A stretch of 64,000 nt of DNA from QHXQ01 sp036389395 (GTDB lineage Bacteria; Acidobacteriota; Blastocatellia; Pyrinomonadales; Pyrinomonadaceae): positions 124,001 to 188,000 of the forward strand of contig DASVPY010000089.1 in assembly GCA_036389395.1 (NCBI GenBank). Reading direction: 5' to 3'. Of this stretch, positions 27,301 to 35,800 are shown in pieces (within the stretch, counting starts at the first letter, position 1; the number at the start of each line of letters is the position of its first letter). The notes beneath the pieces are model-generated. The model saw nothing but the letters and a program-made list of their open reading frames with translations, searched no databases and had not been told where the DNA came from. The position numbers were made by a program, and so were the translations under genes.

Positions 27301-27443
27301 CGCTCGCGGGCGGCCCGCCCAAACAGATCACGGACTTCAAAGACAAACTCATCAGCACGTTCAACTGGTCGCGCGACCACAAACTCGTCTGCGCGCGCGG
27401 CCTCCTGCTGCGCGACGCCGTCCTCATCACCGACGCGCATTGA
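24381..27443 (+). CDS. Ser/Thr protein kinase with TolB/PD40 beta-propeller sensor
   Basis: A 1020-residue receptor kinase. A ~70-residue N-terminal region (TPERWQQVKALFHAALER) precedes the kinase: glycine loop LGRGGMGEVYLA, VALKF lysine, HRDIKPEN, DFGLAKL, and the activation end GTINYMSPEQARG. One transmembrane helix (TALFALAAVGLLLATAFAVY) near 435 leads to a ~580-residue extracytoplasmic propeller of PD40 repeats (SPDGRYVAY, TPDGNSLYY, SPDGKWIAY). Between DFG and APE-like SPE lies an extra ~39 residues encoded exactly by a heptamer hairpin element. Likely substrates include the adjacent sigma factor. Confidence 0.93.
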   Translation: MTPERWQQVKALFHAALEREPRFRADFLVHACGTDPDLRAEVESLISAHEEEGSFIDEPAVVAAAELLAAGESDADDAVELQAGQQFGAYEIVAPLGRGGMGEVYLAADRRLGRKVALKFLTASFTRNAERLRRFEQEARAASALNHPNILTIYEIGEVAGAHFIATEFIEGETLRQYLRRVRPDADESLRITIQIADALAAAHQAGIVHRDIKPENVMLRPDGYIKLLDFGLAKLVGLRVADCGLRNEEAETLMQSPSSNPQPAIRDPQSKNPQSTSPGVVMGTINYMSPEQARGLAVDARTDIWSLGVVLYECVTGREPFAGETPSDTLANILQREPPPLAAHLPGTPAELERIAAKALRKDREARYQGVKDMLLDLRSLKQELEFAAKLERSGVPNPRAARDPSPAADARTDENRQATTAAVVTPGRTRAARRTALFALAAVGLLLATAFAVYRFVYLRPRAAPFQSVKLTRLTNTGKTIHAAISPDGRYVAYVHSDAGQQSLWLRQVSAANDTQIIPPARVGYWGVVFTPDGNSLYYSIKARGQGGVFRIPVLGGTPVRVLSDEIDSEISFAPDGKRFAYLRGDYPTRGESGLFIANADGSGVRQLAARQPPEFFIPIFFAAPSWSPDGELIACPVARAGSWSNVIAVRVRDGHEQVLTPQPWAFVGHVHWLPDMSGLLLVARSQEVLNQQLWLLSYPDGAARRVTNDLDDYRSSSLTADGRRLATIQDTSLVTLWAAPDGDAARAAELPAGNVGFLQGSGVISTPDGRIVYCTRTEAGPAIWIMDADGSNRRQLTNGLAALEPALTPDGRYVVFAAYTPQGRNLWRMSVGGGDAVRLTGGAADYAPAVSPDGQWVVYSSLTDGRLTLWKVPVGGGAPAQLTDRLAYQPAVSPDGKWIAYAYSDLGNAQLDPKTAATRLAVMPFAGGAPTSTFDIKPSGTAQTTLRWSPDGRALDYTVVNNNVSNVWRQPLAGGPPKQITDFKDKLISTFNWSRDHKLVCARGLLLRDAVLITDAH
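25091..25207. repeat. Heptamer hairpin element inside the kinase reading frame
   Basis: The left arm 25091-25122 (GGGTTGC, GGGTCGC, GGATTGC, GGATTGC) and right arm 25162-25207 (TCCGCAA/CCCGCAA units) form the same kind of hairpin as at 21.6 kb. Length is 117 bases, exactly 39 codons, so the frame is kept. It encodes a segment rich in Asn, Pro, Gln and Ser between the DFG and SPE motifs. Confidence 0.85.
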
Positions 27444-27456
27444 GCGCGCACGCCTT

Positions 27457-27493
27457 GGCGGGCTTCAGTCTTTCAGCCCGCCCACTTCTTTTT
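27457..27493 (+). terminator. Rho-independent terminator of the kinase gene
   Basis: GGCGGGCT (27457-27464) pairs with AGCCCGCC (27475-27482), followed by CACTTCTTTTT. It lies 14 bases after the kinase stop. Confidence 0.8.
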
Positions 27494-27524
27494 GCGCCGG
27501 CTTCTCGCGGCGACGGAGGAAACG

Positions 27525-28826
27525 ATGAGCCGATTGCTGAGCGTGGCGCTGCTGGTATGCGCGGCCGCTTTGTCCGCCCCGCCCGGCGCGGGCGCGCAGC
27601 CGCGGGCCGACGCGCCGCAGCCCGAACAGGTCGCCCTGCGCGCCGCCCGGTTGCTCGACGTGAAGACCGGCGCGCTCGTGCGGAATCCCGTCGTGCTCGT
27701 CAAAGCGGATCGGATCGTCGCCGTCGGGCCCGACCTGCCAGTCCCGGCCGGCGCGCGCGTCATAGACCTGGGCGACGTGACGCTCCTGCCCGGCCTGATC
27801 GACTGCCACACGCACCTCATGGCTTCCAGCGCCGACGAGTACGCGACCATGCTGCTCACGAAGTCCGAGGCCTTCCGCGCGCTCGAAGGCGCGGCGAACG
27901 CACGCCGCACGCTCCGCGCCGGCTTCACCACCGTGCGCGACGTGGAGAACGAAGGCTCCGGCTACGCGGACGTGGCGCTGCGCGACGCCATCAATCAAGG
28001 GCTGGTCGAGGGGCCGCGTATGCAGGTCGCCACGCGCGCCCTCGCCGCCCTCGGGCAGTACAACCCCTTCGGCGTCTCGCCCGACCTGCCGAACTTCCCG
28101 CGCGGCGCGCAGATGATCAGCGGCGCGGAGGAGGCGCGCCGGGCCGTCCGCGAACAGAGCGGCAACGGCGCTGACCTGATCAAAGTTTACGCGGACTGGG
28201 ACTACCCGACGCTGACGGTGGAAGAGATGCGGGTCGTCGTCGAAGAGGCGCACAAGGCGCGCCGCCGCGTCGCCGCGCACGCCACGACGAACGAAGGCAT
28301 CCGCAACGCGCTCGCCGCCGGCGTGGACTCCATCGAGCACGGCTGGGGCGCGGATCGCGCGACGTTGGAACTGATGAAGGCGAAGGGCGTGTGGCTCGTC
28401 CCGACGCAGGCCCCCATCATGGATCACATCGCGGAGGCGCAGGACGAACGAAGCCGGGGCGGACTCCAACGGCTGCTCACGAGCATCCGGGAGATGCTGA
28501 AGACGGCGCGCGCGGTCGGCGTCCGAGTCGCGACCGGCTACGATCCGGCCATCGCGCGGGCGCACGGCCGCAACGCGCGCGAGATCGCCGCGCTGCGCGC
28601 GGCCGGCTTCTCCAACCTGGAGGCCGTCCGCGCGGCAACGACGAGCGCGGCCGAGTTGCTGGGCTGGCAGGAGCGCGTCGGCTCGCTTGAGGCGGGTAAG
28701 TTCGCCGACGTGATCGCCGTCGCGGGCGATCCCCTCGCCGACATCGAACAGCTAGGCCACGTCGTCTTCGTGATGAAAGGCGGCGCGGTCGTCAGCGACG
28801 AACGCACGGCCCCGAAAACGAAATAA
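27525..28826 (+). CDS. Secreted metal-dependent amidohydrolase (imidazolonepropionase-like)
   Basis: A 433-residue enzyme with a signal peptide (SRLLSVALLVCAAALSAPPGAGAQ). Metal ligands: DCHTHLM (HxH), Lys in LIKVYADWD, His in AAHATTNEG, His in SIEHGWG. The C-terminal SLEAGKFADVIAVAGDPL is the usual beta-sandwich return of this superfamily. Family members hydrolyse cyclic amides, dipeptides or related compounds in the periplasm. GGAGG lies just before ATG 27525; a longer frame from 27492 would bury the signal peptide. Confidence 0.88.
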   Translation: MSRLLSVALLVCAAALSAPPGAGAQPRADAPQPEQVALRAARLLDVKTGALVRNPVVLVKADRIVAVGPDLPVPAGARVIDLGDVTLLPGLIDCHTHLMASSADEYATMLLTKSEAFRALEGAANARRTLRAGFTTVRDVENEGSGYADVALRDAINQGLVEGPRMQVATRALAALGQYNPFGVSPDLPNFPRGAQMISGAEEARRAVREQSGNGADLIKVYADWDYPTLTVEEMRVVVEEAHKARRRVAAHATTNEGIRNALAAGVDSIEHGWGADRATLELMKAKGVWLVPTQAPIMDHIAEAQDERSRGGLQRLLTSIREMLKTARAVGVRVATGYDPAIARAHGRNAREIAALRAAGFSNLEAVRAATTSAAELLGWQERVGSLEAGKFADVIAVAGDPLADIEQLGHVVFVMKGGAVVSDERTAPKTK

Positions 28827-28844
28827 GAGGCGGGCGCAGTTGTA

Positions 28845-28892
28845 AAGTCAGCTAACAGTCAAGTCGGCTAACAACAAAATCAGATAACAGTG
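28845..28892. repeat. Three degenerate 16-base direct repeats
   Basis: AAGTCAGCTAACAGTC, AAGTCGGCTAACAACA and AAATCAGATAACAGTG follow each other without gap after the amidohydrolase stop. The word GTCAGCTAACA recalls the heptamer arrays but the period is 16. Confidence 0.65.
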
Positions 28893-28928
28893 CGGCGCGC
28901 GAGTTCGAGATGAACTCGCGCGCCGCAC
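28890..28928. terminator. Bidirectional terminator hairpin
   Basis: A 17-bp perfect stem, GTGCGGCGCGCGAGTTC with GAACTCGCGCGCCGCAC and a five-base loop, between convergent genes. Its GC-rich core resembles the hairpin at 22.9 kb, which has the same position between convergent genes. Confidence 0.7.
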
Positions 28929-28946
28929 GCGCGTTTACTCGCGTCG

Positions 28947-30023
28947 TTACTCTTTGCCGGCGCGGCGCTTGGCTTCGGCGACGAGGGCGCGCAGGCGTTC
29001 GATCTTCTGCTCGTGCGTCTCGCCGGGCTGCGGGCCTGGATCGTAGTCTTGGCGCGTGACCGTGCCGGTGGCGCGGCGGGCTGGGGGCTTCGCGCCGGGC
29101 GCGGCGGCTGTGGCGCTGCCCGGCGCGCGCTCGTCTCTGGGTGCGCCGGGCGTGAGTTCGGTGGAGGCTTCGGGGGCGAGGTCTGCGGGCGTCTCGGCCC
29201 CGGCGGCGGGCGAGGCGGTGGCGGCCGCGGGACTCAGGGGCGCGGCCGAGGCCTGACCCGTCGCGGCCTGCGCTTCGGCCGCGGGGCGGTGCGCGTCCGC
29301 CGCGGGCGAAGAGTCCGTGCCGGCGGTGGTCGCGGCGGTCGGCGTGGTGCGCGCGCCGGTCGCGTGTTTGTCTATGACGCCGCCGGCCAGTTCCTTGCGC
29401 CGCTTGGCCTCGGCGACGATGGCCTTGAGGCGCGCGAGCTTCTGCTCCGGCGTCTCGCCGGGCACGGGGCCGGGCGCGGGCGGCGGCACGTAAGGCACGA
29501 AGCCGGTCGCAGGATCAGGCACGGGCGCGGCGGCCGGCGGCGCGGCCTTGGCCGGTGCGGCCGGCGCGGCGGGCTTAGCGGGCGCGGCCTTAGCAGGCGC
29601 GGCCTTCTGCTCCGCGGCGGCCGGCGATACGGGTGTGTGCGGGGCGGCCGGCTCGACCATGACGTAGACGCCGCGCTCGTTCTTGACGATGGTGGGCAGC
29701 GTGCCGCCCGCCGCTTGCAGGATCAGGTTCTGCTCGTGCTCGACATAGCGGCGCTGGCGCGGGTCGCGCACGTGCCCGAGCGGCGGCCCCATGTAGAGCG
29801 CGCCGCACGACTGGCACTTGTAGAGCAGGTCGTCGCCGCGCAGGTGTTTGCGCGCCGCCTCGCGGATGGGTCTGATCTGCTTCAGGTGCCCGTTGCAGAG
29901 CTTGTTCTTCTCGTTGCGCTCGTTGCAGACGGTCTGCCCTTCGTGGAAACGCTTGGGCACGCCTGCCTGCGAGCGTTGCTGTTCGGTCGGCGCTTGCTTG
30001 GCGACGGTCTCGTTGGTGGCCAT
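28947..30023 (-). CDS. Cys-containing N-terminal domain plus Ala/Pro-rich protein, function unknown
   Basis: A 358-residue protein. Residues ~25-110 hold a compact domain with cysteines TVCNERNEKNKLCNG and LYKCQSCGALY, probably a zinc site. The remainder is Ala/Pro/Lys-rich and disordered, like a linker. A ~25-residue basic helix occurs twice: ETPEQKLARLKAIVAEAKRR at ~205 and ETHEQKIERLRALVAEAKRR at the very end. No signal peptide. The architecture suggests a cytoplasmic adaptor or nucleic-acid-binding protein. I do not recognise the family. Confidence 0.78.
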   Translation of the reverse strand: MATNETVAKQAPTEQQRSQAGVPKRFHEGQTVCNERNEKNKLCNGHLKQIRPIREAARKHLRGDDLLYKCQSCGALYMGPPLGHVRDPRQRRYVEHEQNLILQAAGGTLPTIVKNERGVYVMVEPAAPHTPVSPAAAEQKAAPAKAAPAKPAAPAAPAKAAPPAAAPVPDPATGFVPYVPPPAPGPVPGETPEQKLARLKAIVAEAKRRKELAGGVIDKHATGARTTPTAATTAGTDSSPAADAHRPAAEAQAATGQASAAPLSPAAATASPAAGAETPADLAPEASTELTPGAPRDERAPGSATAAAPGAKPPARRATGTVTRQDYDPGPQPGETHEQKIERLRALVAEAKRRAGKE

Positions 30024-30188
30024 AAGCTGTGTCAGGTGATCCCTCGTGCGCGGCCCGGCGTCCGCGTCGGAGCTTGGTCGTCATCTTACGGAGAAACGCC
30101 GAAGCGCGTCAACAAAAGGCGGCCGCGAAACGACAACGCGCCGCGCCCGCTAGCCGCCGACCGCGCGCGCCTCTTATGATGGCGCTCG

Positions 30189-30665
30189 ATGTGGCACAAG
30201 TTATTCGCGGCGCTCTGGCGGCGCGCGCCGCGGCGCGTGCGGCGCGCGGGCGTGTGGCTGTGGGAGCCGCGCTTCACGGTGACGGCCGGCGCGTGCGTGT
30301 TGGACGAGCGCGGGCGCGTGCTCCTGTTGAAGCACCGCTTCCGCGGCGGCACGGGCTGGGGCATTCCGGGCGGCTTCCTCGAAAAAGGCGAGCAGCCGGA
30401 AGCGGCCCTGCGCCGCGAGCTGCGCGAAGAGGTGGGGCTTGAGCTGACGGCGGCGCGCGTCGCCTTCGTGCGCACGCTCGCGCGCCCGCGGCAGGTGGAG
30501 ATACTGTTCTGCGCGCGGGCCGCGGCGGGCGCGCCCCGCCCGCGCGGCGGCGAGATCGAGCGCGCCGAGTGGTACGCGCCCGACGCGCTCCCGGCGGCGC
30601 TGCCCGCCGACCAGCACCGCCTGATCGAGCGCGCGCTCCAAAGTAGCGCAAACCCGCCGGATTGA
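30189..30665 (+). CDS. Nudix hydrolase
   Basis: A 158-residue enzyme with the complete Nudix box GGFLEKGEQPEAALRRELREEVGLEL (GX5EX7REUXEEXGU) at ~57-82. It starts with a basic stretch (WHKLFAALWRRAPRRVRRAG). The C-terminal IERAEWYAPDALPAALPADQ is typical of MutT-like members. It hydrolyses a nucleoside diphosphate linked to another group; the substrate is unknown. Confidence 0.88.
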   Translation: MWHKLFAALWRRAPRRVRRAGVWLWEPRFTVTAGACVLDERGRVLLLKHRFRGGTGWGIPGGFLEKGEQPEAALRRELREEVGLELTAARVAFVRTLARPRQVEILFCARAAAGAPRPRGGEIERAEWYAPDALPAALPADQHRLIERALQSSANPPD

Positions 30666-30689
30666 TGGTATGCTTTGCGACCGAACGAC

Positions 30690-30834
30690 AGAGGTCAGTG
30701 GTCAGTGGTCGGTGGTCAGTTAAGAGTTCAAAGTTCAAAGTTCAAGGTTCAACGTTAGCCGCAGATCGAACCTTGAACGTTGAACCTTGAACTTTGAACT
30801 TACACTGACCCCTGACCTCTAACCTCTGACCTCT
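30690..30834. repeat. Nested heptamer hairpin (GGTCAGT outside, GTTCAAA inside)
   Basis: The left arm 30690-30755 is GGTCAGT units followed by GTTCAAA/GTTCAAG units; the right arm 30767-30834 mirrors them as TTGAACC units then CTGACCC/CTAACCT units. Two different heptamers are thus nested in one ~66-base stem. The SD (AGGAG) and ATG 30854 of the PyrE-like gene follow. Confidence 0.88.
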
Positions 30835-30853
30835 ATTCGCAGGAGACTTCGAG

Positions 30854-31462
30854 ATGGTGCAACTGATCCCGTCGCAGGAAGAGGTGATGGACATTTTGCA
30901 GCGGACGGGCGCGTTCCGCGAAGGGCATTTCGTCTACCCGTCGGGCAAGCACACGCCGCACTACTTCCAGATGCCGCTCGCCTTCCGCTACTACGACACG
31001 GCGCGGGTGCTGGCCGTCGCGCTCTCGCGCAAGTTCCGGCTCGAAAAAGACATCTCCTCGCTGCTGCCGCGCATCGCCGTCATCGCGCCGGGCGCGGGCG
31101 GCATCCCCGTCGCCTTCGGCGTGCGCGAGGCGCTGAGCGCGCAGCAGATTTACTGGGCCGAGCGCGAGGGCGACCAGCGCATGTTCCGCCAGTACGTCAA
31201 CCAGGGCGACGTGAACCCGTGCGTCATCGTGGACGACATCATCCGCAGCGGCGACGCCATCCGCGAGACCTTCGCGCTCGTGCGCGAGCTGGGCGCGCAG
31301 GTCATCGGCTGCGGCGCTATCGTCCGCTTCCGCGGCGCGCCCGCCGAGATCGACGGCGTCGAGGTCAAGTCCCTCGTCGAGTTCGACGCCAAGTACTACG
31401 ACACCGCCGACCAGTGCGCCGAGTGCAAGTCGAGCATGGCGGAAGAGCACGTCCGATTCTGA
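30854..31462 (+). CDS. Orotate phosphoribosyltransferase-like protein
   Basis: A 202-residue type I phosphoribosyltransferase. It opens EEVMDILQRTGAFREGHFVYPSGKHTPHYFQ, close to OPRTase starts (LL..tGA...G.F.L.SG.hS..Y), and carries the PRPP loop CVIVDDIIRSGDAI at ~123-136. The C-terminal ~25 residues hold CAECK. pyrE-like enzymes make OMP in pyrimidine synthesis, but this subfamily is divergent and may use another base. The SD AGGAG precedes ATG 30854 directly after the repeat hairpin. Confidence 0.82.
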   Translation: MVQLIPSQEEVMDILQRTGAFREGHFVYPSGKHTPHYFQMPLAFRYYDTARVLAVALSRKFRLEKDISSLLPRIAVIAPGAGGIPVAFGVREALSAQQIYWAEREGDQRMFRQYVNQGDVNPCVIVDDIIRSGDAIRETFALVRELGAQVIGCGAIVRFRGAPAEIDGVEVKSLVEFDAKYYDTADQCAECKSSMAEEHVRF

Positions 31463-31468
31463 CAGACA

Positions 31469-31612
31469 GAAGTCAGAAGCCGGAAGCCGGAAGCCAGAAG
31501 AAACAGGCCGGAAAGCAGTTGCGGCACGCGCTAAGGCTGTGCCCAGCACGGCCAATAACCGGCGGTCTCCCGGCTTCCTTCTTCCGGCTTCTGACTTCCG
31601 GCTTCTGACTTC
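31469..31612. repeat. Heptamer hairpin (GAAGCCG/GAAGCCA type)
   Basis: The left arm 31469-31503 has AGAAGCC and GGAAGCC units; the right arm 31571-31612 has CTTCCGG, CTTCTGA units. It lies between the convergent PyrE-like and recR genes and reaches the recR stop at 31613. Confidence 0.82.
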
Positions 31613-32227
31613 TTAAATCTCGTGCCGGTTCGCCAGCGCCTTGTCCATGGTGACTTCGTCCACGTATTCGAGGTCGGAGCCGACGGGCATGCCCATGGCG
31701 ATGCGGGTGGTGCGGACGCCGAGCGGCTTGAGGAGGCGTGCGATGTAGCTGGCGGTGGCCTCGCCCTCGGTGTTGGGGTTGGTGGCGAGGATGATCTCGC
31801 GCACCTCGACGCCGTCGTTGTTCTCGGGGCGCAGGCGCGGCAGCAGGTTTTGCAGGCGCAGGTCTTCCGGGTGGATGTTGCGGATCGGCGACAGGCTCCC
31901 GTGCAGGACGTGGTAGAGGCCGTGGTAGCTGCGCGTCTTCTCGATGGCGACGAGGTTGTAGGGTTCCTCGACGACGCAGATGACGGAGCGGTCGCGGTTC
32001 GGCGCGGCGCAGAAGCGGCACGGGTCAACGTCCGTCAGGTTGTTGCACACGGAGCAGAAGACGATCTTGCGCTTGACCTCTTCGAGCGCCGCCACGAACC
32101 GCTCGACCTCCGCCTCCGACATGCGCAAGACGTGGAACGCGAGCCGCTGCGCCGACTTCTGCCCGACGCCCGGCAGGCGCTTGAACTCGTCAATCAGCTT
32201 CGTAACCGGCTCAGCGTATTCCAACAT
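31613..32227 (-). CDS. recR: Recombination mediator protein RecR
   Basis: A 204-residue DNA-repair protein that works with RecF/RecO. N-terminal helix-hairpin-helix RLPGVGQKSAQRLAFHVL (~15-33), zinc finger CSVCNNLTDVDPCRFC (four cysteines), and a Toprim domain with ICVVEEPYNLVAIEKT and the ATNPNTEGEATASYI signature. ATG 32227 gives the standard length; upstream frame is encoded by a heptamer array. It is paired with ybaB upstream. Confidence 0.96.
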   Translation of the reverse strand: MLEYAEPVTKLIDEFKRLPGVGQKSAQRLAFHVLRMSEAEVERFVAALEEVKRKIVFCSVCNNLTDVDPCRFCAAPNRDRSVICVVEEPYNLVAIEKTRSYHGLYHVLHGSLSPIRNIHPEDLRLQNLLPRLRPENNDGVEVREIILATNPNTEGEATASYIARLLKPLGVRTTRIAMGMPVGSDLEYVDEVTMDKALANRHEI

Positions 32228-32234
32228 AGAAAGA

Positions 32235-32314
32235 CAGTGACGAGTGACGAGTGACAAGTGACGAGCAGAGGACAAGTTTTTAACTCGTCACTCGTCACTT
32301 GTCACTCGTCACTG
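32235..32314. repeat. Heptamer hairpin (GTGACGA type) between ybaB and recR
   Basis: The left arm 32235-32265 has AGTGACG units (one is AAGTGAC) and the right arm 32284-32314 is its near-perfect 31-base complement (TCGTCAC units). It starts eight bases upstream of the recR ATG and ends next to the ybaB stop, so it lies within the predicted ybaB-recR transcript. Confidence 0.88.
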
Positions 32315-32316
32315 CT

Positions 32317-32622
32317 TTACAGCAGTCCGGGCGGGAGCATGCCGCCGAGCTTGGACTTCATGGCTTCGTCCACCTTGCGGCCGGCTTCGTTGACGGCGGC
32401 GACGATGAGGTCTTGGAGCATCTCGGCGTCGCCGTCTTTGATGGCTTCGGGGTCGATCTTGAGCGCCTCAAGCTCCTTCGTGCCGCGCATCCGGACGGTG
32501 ACGACGCCGCCGCCCGCCGAGGCGTCCACGACCAACTCCTCCATCTCCTTCTGCACCTTCTCCTGCATCTGCTGGGCCTGCTTCATCATCTGTTGCAGGT
32601 TCATGCCGCCCGGAAACTTCAT
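32317..32622 (-). CDS. ybaB: YbaB/EbfC nucleoid-associated protein
   Basis: A 101-residue DNA-binding protein. It has the family start FPGGMNLQQMMKQAQQMQEKVQKEMEEL, then VVDASAGGGVVTVRMRGTKELEALKIDPE and DLIVAAVNEAGRKVDEAMKSKLGGMLPPGLL. YbaB dimers bind DNA and are commonly in an operon with dnaX and recR; here ybaB-recR are kept together but dnaX is elsewhere. ATG 32622 gives the usual length. Confidence 0.93.
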   Translation of the reverse strand: MKFPGGMNLQQMMKQAQQMQEKVQKEMEELVVDASAGGGVVTVRMRGTKELEALKIDPEAIKDGDAEMLQDLIVAAVNEAGRKVDEAMKSKLGGMLPPGLL

Positions 32623-32772
32623 CGCCCTTGCCCTCGCTTCCTCGTCTGAACAGAGATTGTGTCCGCGTGCCGCCATCCTAACCGCCCGCGCCCGCAAAAT
32701 GCAACGCCCTGCCGCGCGCGCCGCGGCTGAGGGTCGTGAGCCAGTTTGAGGTTGAGTGAAGCGTGGGGCCGG

Positions 32773-32840
32773 GTTAACACAGAGGGCACAGAGTTTCCAC
32801 AGAGGACACAGAGTTCTTACTGTGTCCTCTGTGTGAACCC
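32773..32840. repeat. Intergenic inverted repeat (ACACAGAGG class)
   Basis: GGGTTAACACAGAGGGCACA at 32771-32790 and a second ACAGAGGACACAGAG run face TGTGTCCTCTGTGTGAACCC at 32821-32840. Same word class as the repeat at 22.8 kb. It lies between ybaB and the beta-helix gene. Confidence 0.75.
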
Positions 32841-32888
32841 GGCCGCGCGCCAACTCTCAACCGCAGACTGAACCACCACCGCCGCGCG

Positions 32889-35800
32889 CTAAGGCTTGGG
32901 GCCGCGCGGCGGCGCGCCGAGTTTGGTCGGCGGGGTGGACTGGGGCGCGGGCAGCGCCTCGACGTTGACGAAGAAGCGGAAGCCGCCTTCCTGTTGGACG
33001 CCGAGCAGGAAGTGGAGATCAAGCGCCTCGCCGTTCGGGAGCGAGCCGCCGGGGATGGCGACCGTGAGGGTCGTGTTCAAGCCGCCGCCGTTGGGCTGCG
33101 CCAGGGCGGCGGGCTGCTCGACGGTCGTGCCCAGGACGGTCAGCGGCCCGCGGCTGGTCGTGACGTTGAGCGTCGGGCCGTTGATGGCGCGCACGTCCGC
33201 CTGCGCGCCGCCGGGCGTGAAGCCGGGGCTGTTCTGCGTCGTGATGTCCACGACGCGGAAGCGCAGGGCGGTGACGGGCTGGCCCGTCCGGTTGACGAAG
33301 CGGCGGCGGAGCGAGAGCGTGCCGAAGGTGCAGTTGGACGGCCCCGCGCCGCCGTTGCAGTTGTGCGGCGTCGTGTCGCGCACGCGGTTCGGCGGGTCGG
33401 TCGCGGCCGCCTGCGGCTCGATGAGCGCGGCCTTGAGCGCGGCGTTGCGTCGGACGGGGCCGGCGCTGTTCTCCGGCCCCGGCGCGCCGAGCACAGAAGG
33501 GCCGTCGGGGCCGGGCGCGCCCGTGCGCCCGTAGGCCGCGCCCGTCGTGGAGACGAGCACGAAGTCGTCGCGGTTGCTGTCGGTGTCTTGCGGGCCGCCG
33601 TCCGTCAGCTTGCGCACGAAGCTGTACTGCCCGGCGCTGCCGTCCACGGGCGTCAGCCCCGCGCCCTCGCGGAAGTTGAGCGCCGTGTTGTTGCTGAAGC
33701 CGACGGCGTCGAGCGTCGCGAGCGATGTGCCGCGCAGGAGGAGGCCGTCGTTCGGGAGCAGGTCGAGATCGTAGGTGCTGTCGCCCGCGGCGTACGCGCC
33801 GAGGCTGTAGCCGGTGGCGTGCGTCAGCAGGTAGTGGCCGTGCGGCGGGATGACGGCGTCGGGGCGGAGCGTGATGGTGCGGAACGCGGAGTTGTTGTTC
33901 GACGCGAGGACGGTGTAGCCGCCGATGTCGAGCGGCGCGCTCGTGTTGTTGTAGAGTTCGATGAACTCGTCGGTCGCGGTTTGGCCGGACAGGCGGAACT
34001 CGCTGATGAGCACGACGCTGCGCGGCGGCGTGCCGCCCTGCGTGCCGACGAAGTTGACCACGCGGCGCGCGCCGTTGAGTCGCACGTCGGCGTACGGCGG
34101 GTCGAAGGCGTAGCCGGGCAGACTCGCCCCGACCGCGTAGGTGTAGGCCGCCAGATCGGGGAACGAGTAGTTGCCGCTGACGCTGGTCGTGGTGGTGGCG
34201 CGGCCCGCCGCCGAACTCAGGCTGACCGTGACCCCGGCGAGCGGCGCGCCGCTCGCGTCCCTGACCTGCCCGCTGATGGCGGCGGGGGGCGGGATGCCGT
34301 TGCCGGCGCAGGCGGAGAACTCGGACGTGTCGCCGGTCGTGTTGTTGGTCGCCGTGGCGGTCACGAACAGGTTGTCGGCGGGCGAGAGCGCGGTGCTGAA
34401 GGTGAAAGCGACGTTGCCGTTCGCGTCCGTGTTGACGACCTTCGGGCCGAGGTATATCTCGCCGCCGCCGTAGCCGTAACGGTTGCAGGTGTGGTTGGCG
34501 AAGAACTCAAGCGTGAAGGTCTGGTTGGGCGTGCTGTTGAGGCGGCCCGTGACGCTCGCGCCGGCAGCGCCAGTCGTGGCCGCGGTGAGGACGGGGAAGT
34601 TCTGGCGGTTGTTGGGGCCTGTGTCGGCGTCGCCCGCGTCGTTGTAGGTCACGCGGTCGTCGGCGAGGTCTAGGTCGAGACCGGAGTCGGAGCCGTTCGC
34701 GTAGATCAGGTTCGTCAGGATGCGCGCGCCCGTGGCGTCGCCGGTGAGTTGCACGCCGGTCTGCCCGTTGAAGGCGATGCGGTTGCCGCCCGTATCGAAC
34801 ACCCCCGGCGCGCCGATGAGGTGGCGGCCCGAGGTGACGACGACGCCGCGGCTGTTGGGCCGCGCCGTCACGGCGTCGGCGAGCACGCCGATGAAGTTGC
34901 CCTGGACGGTGTTGCCGGTGGTCGGCGTGCTGCCGCCGAGTTCGACGGCGTTGCCGCTGGAGACGATGACGTTGCCCGCGCCCGTCTGCCGGCCGCCGAT
35001 CATGTTTTCGTCGGCGGCCGAGACGTAGACGCCGCCGAAGTTAGCCTCGATCAGATTCCCCTGGACGATGTTGCCGCCGCTGCCGAGGATGCGGACGCCG
35101 GCCCCTAGGTCTGTGCCCTTGATGACGTTGCCGGGCGGCGCGCCCGGCGTGGTGGTCAGTCCGCCGACGGTGTTGCTGGCCGCGCCCGCGCCGCTGATGG
35201 TGATGGCCCTGTGATTGCCGTAGGTCTGCGTGCCGGTCGCGTCCGTGCCGATGTAGTTGCCCGCGATGAGATTGTTCGTGCTGGGCACGCCGTCCGGGGA
35301 GCTTGGGGTGATGACGATGGCGTCGTCGTTGCCCGCGATCAGGTTGCGCGCCGCCAGGGTCGTGCCGCCGATGACGTTGCCCGACGCGCCGGTCAAGAGG
35401 ACGGCGGTGCGACTCTCGGTCAGACCGAGGCCGAGGACGTTGCCTTCGATCCGGTTGCCCGCGCCGCCGTCGAGCCAGATCGCGTAGTTGTAGTAGTTGG
35501 TGATGCGCAGGCCGCGCACTATCGAGTTGGTGGTCTTGAGTCTGAGCGCGCCGCCGTGATAGTCGAAGCCCGCGCGCAGGGTGAAGCCGGTAACGGCGTT
35601 CGAGCCGACGGCGGCCGTGTTGGCCTGCGCGCCGGGCTGCGTGTAGCCGTCTATGACGACCGGGTCGGTGATGTCGGGCAGCGCGGTGTTAATGGTGAGG
35701 CCGCCGCTGCCGCCGTTGAAGGCGATGGTGTCGCGCGCGCCGAGGTTGGCGTTGGCGTCGAGAATGGCCTGGCGCAGAGAGCCGGGGCCGCTCTCGTTCG

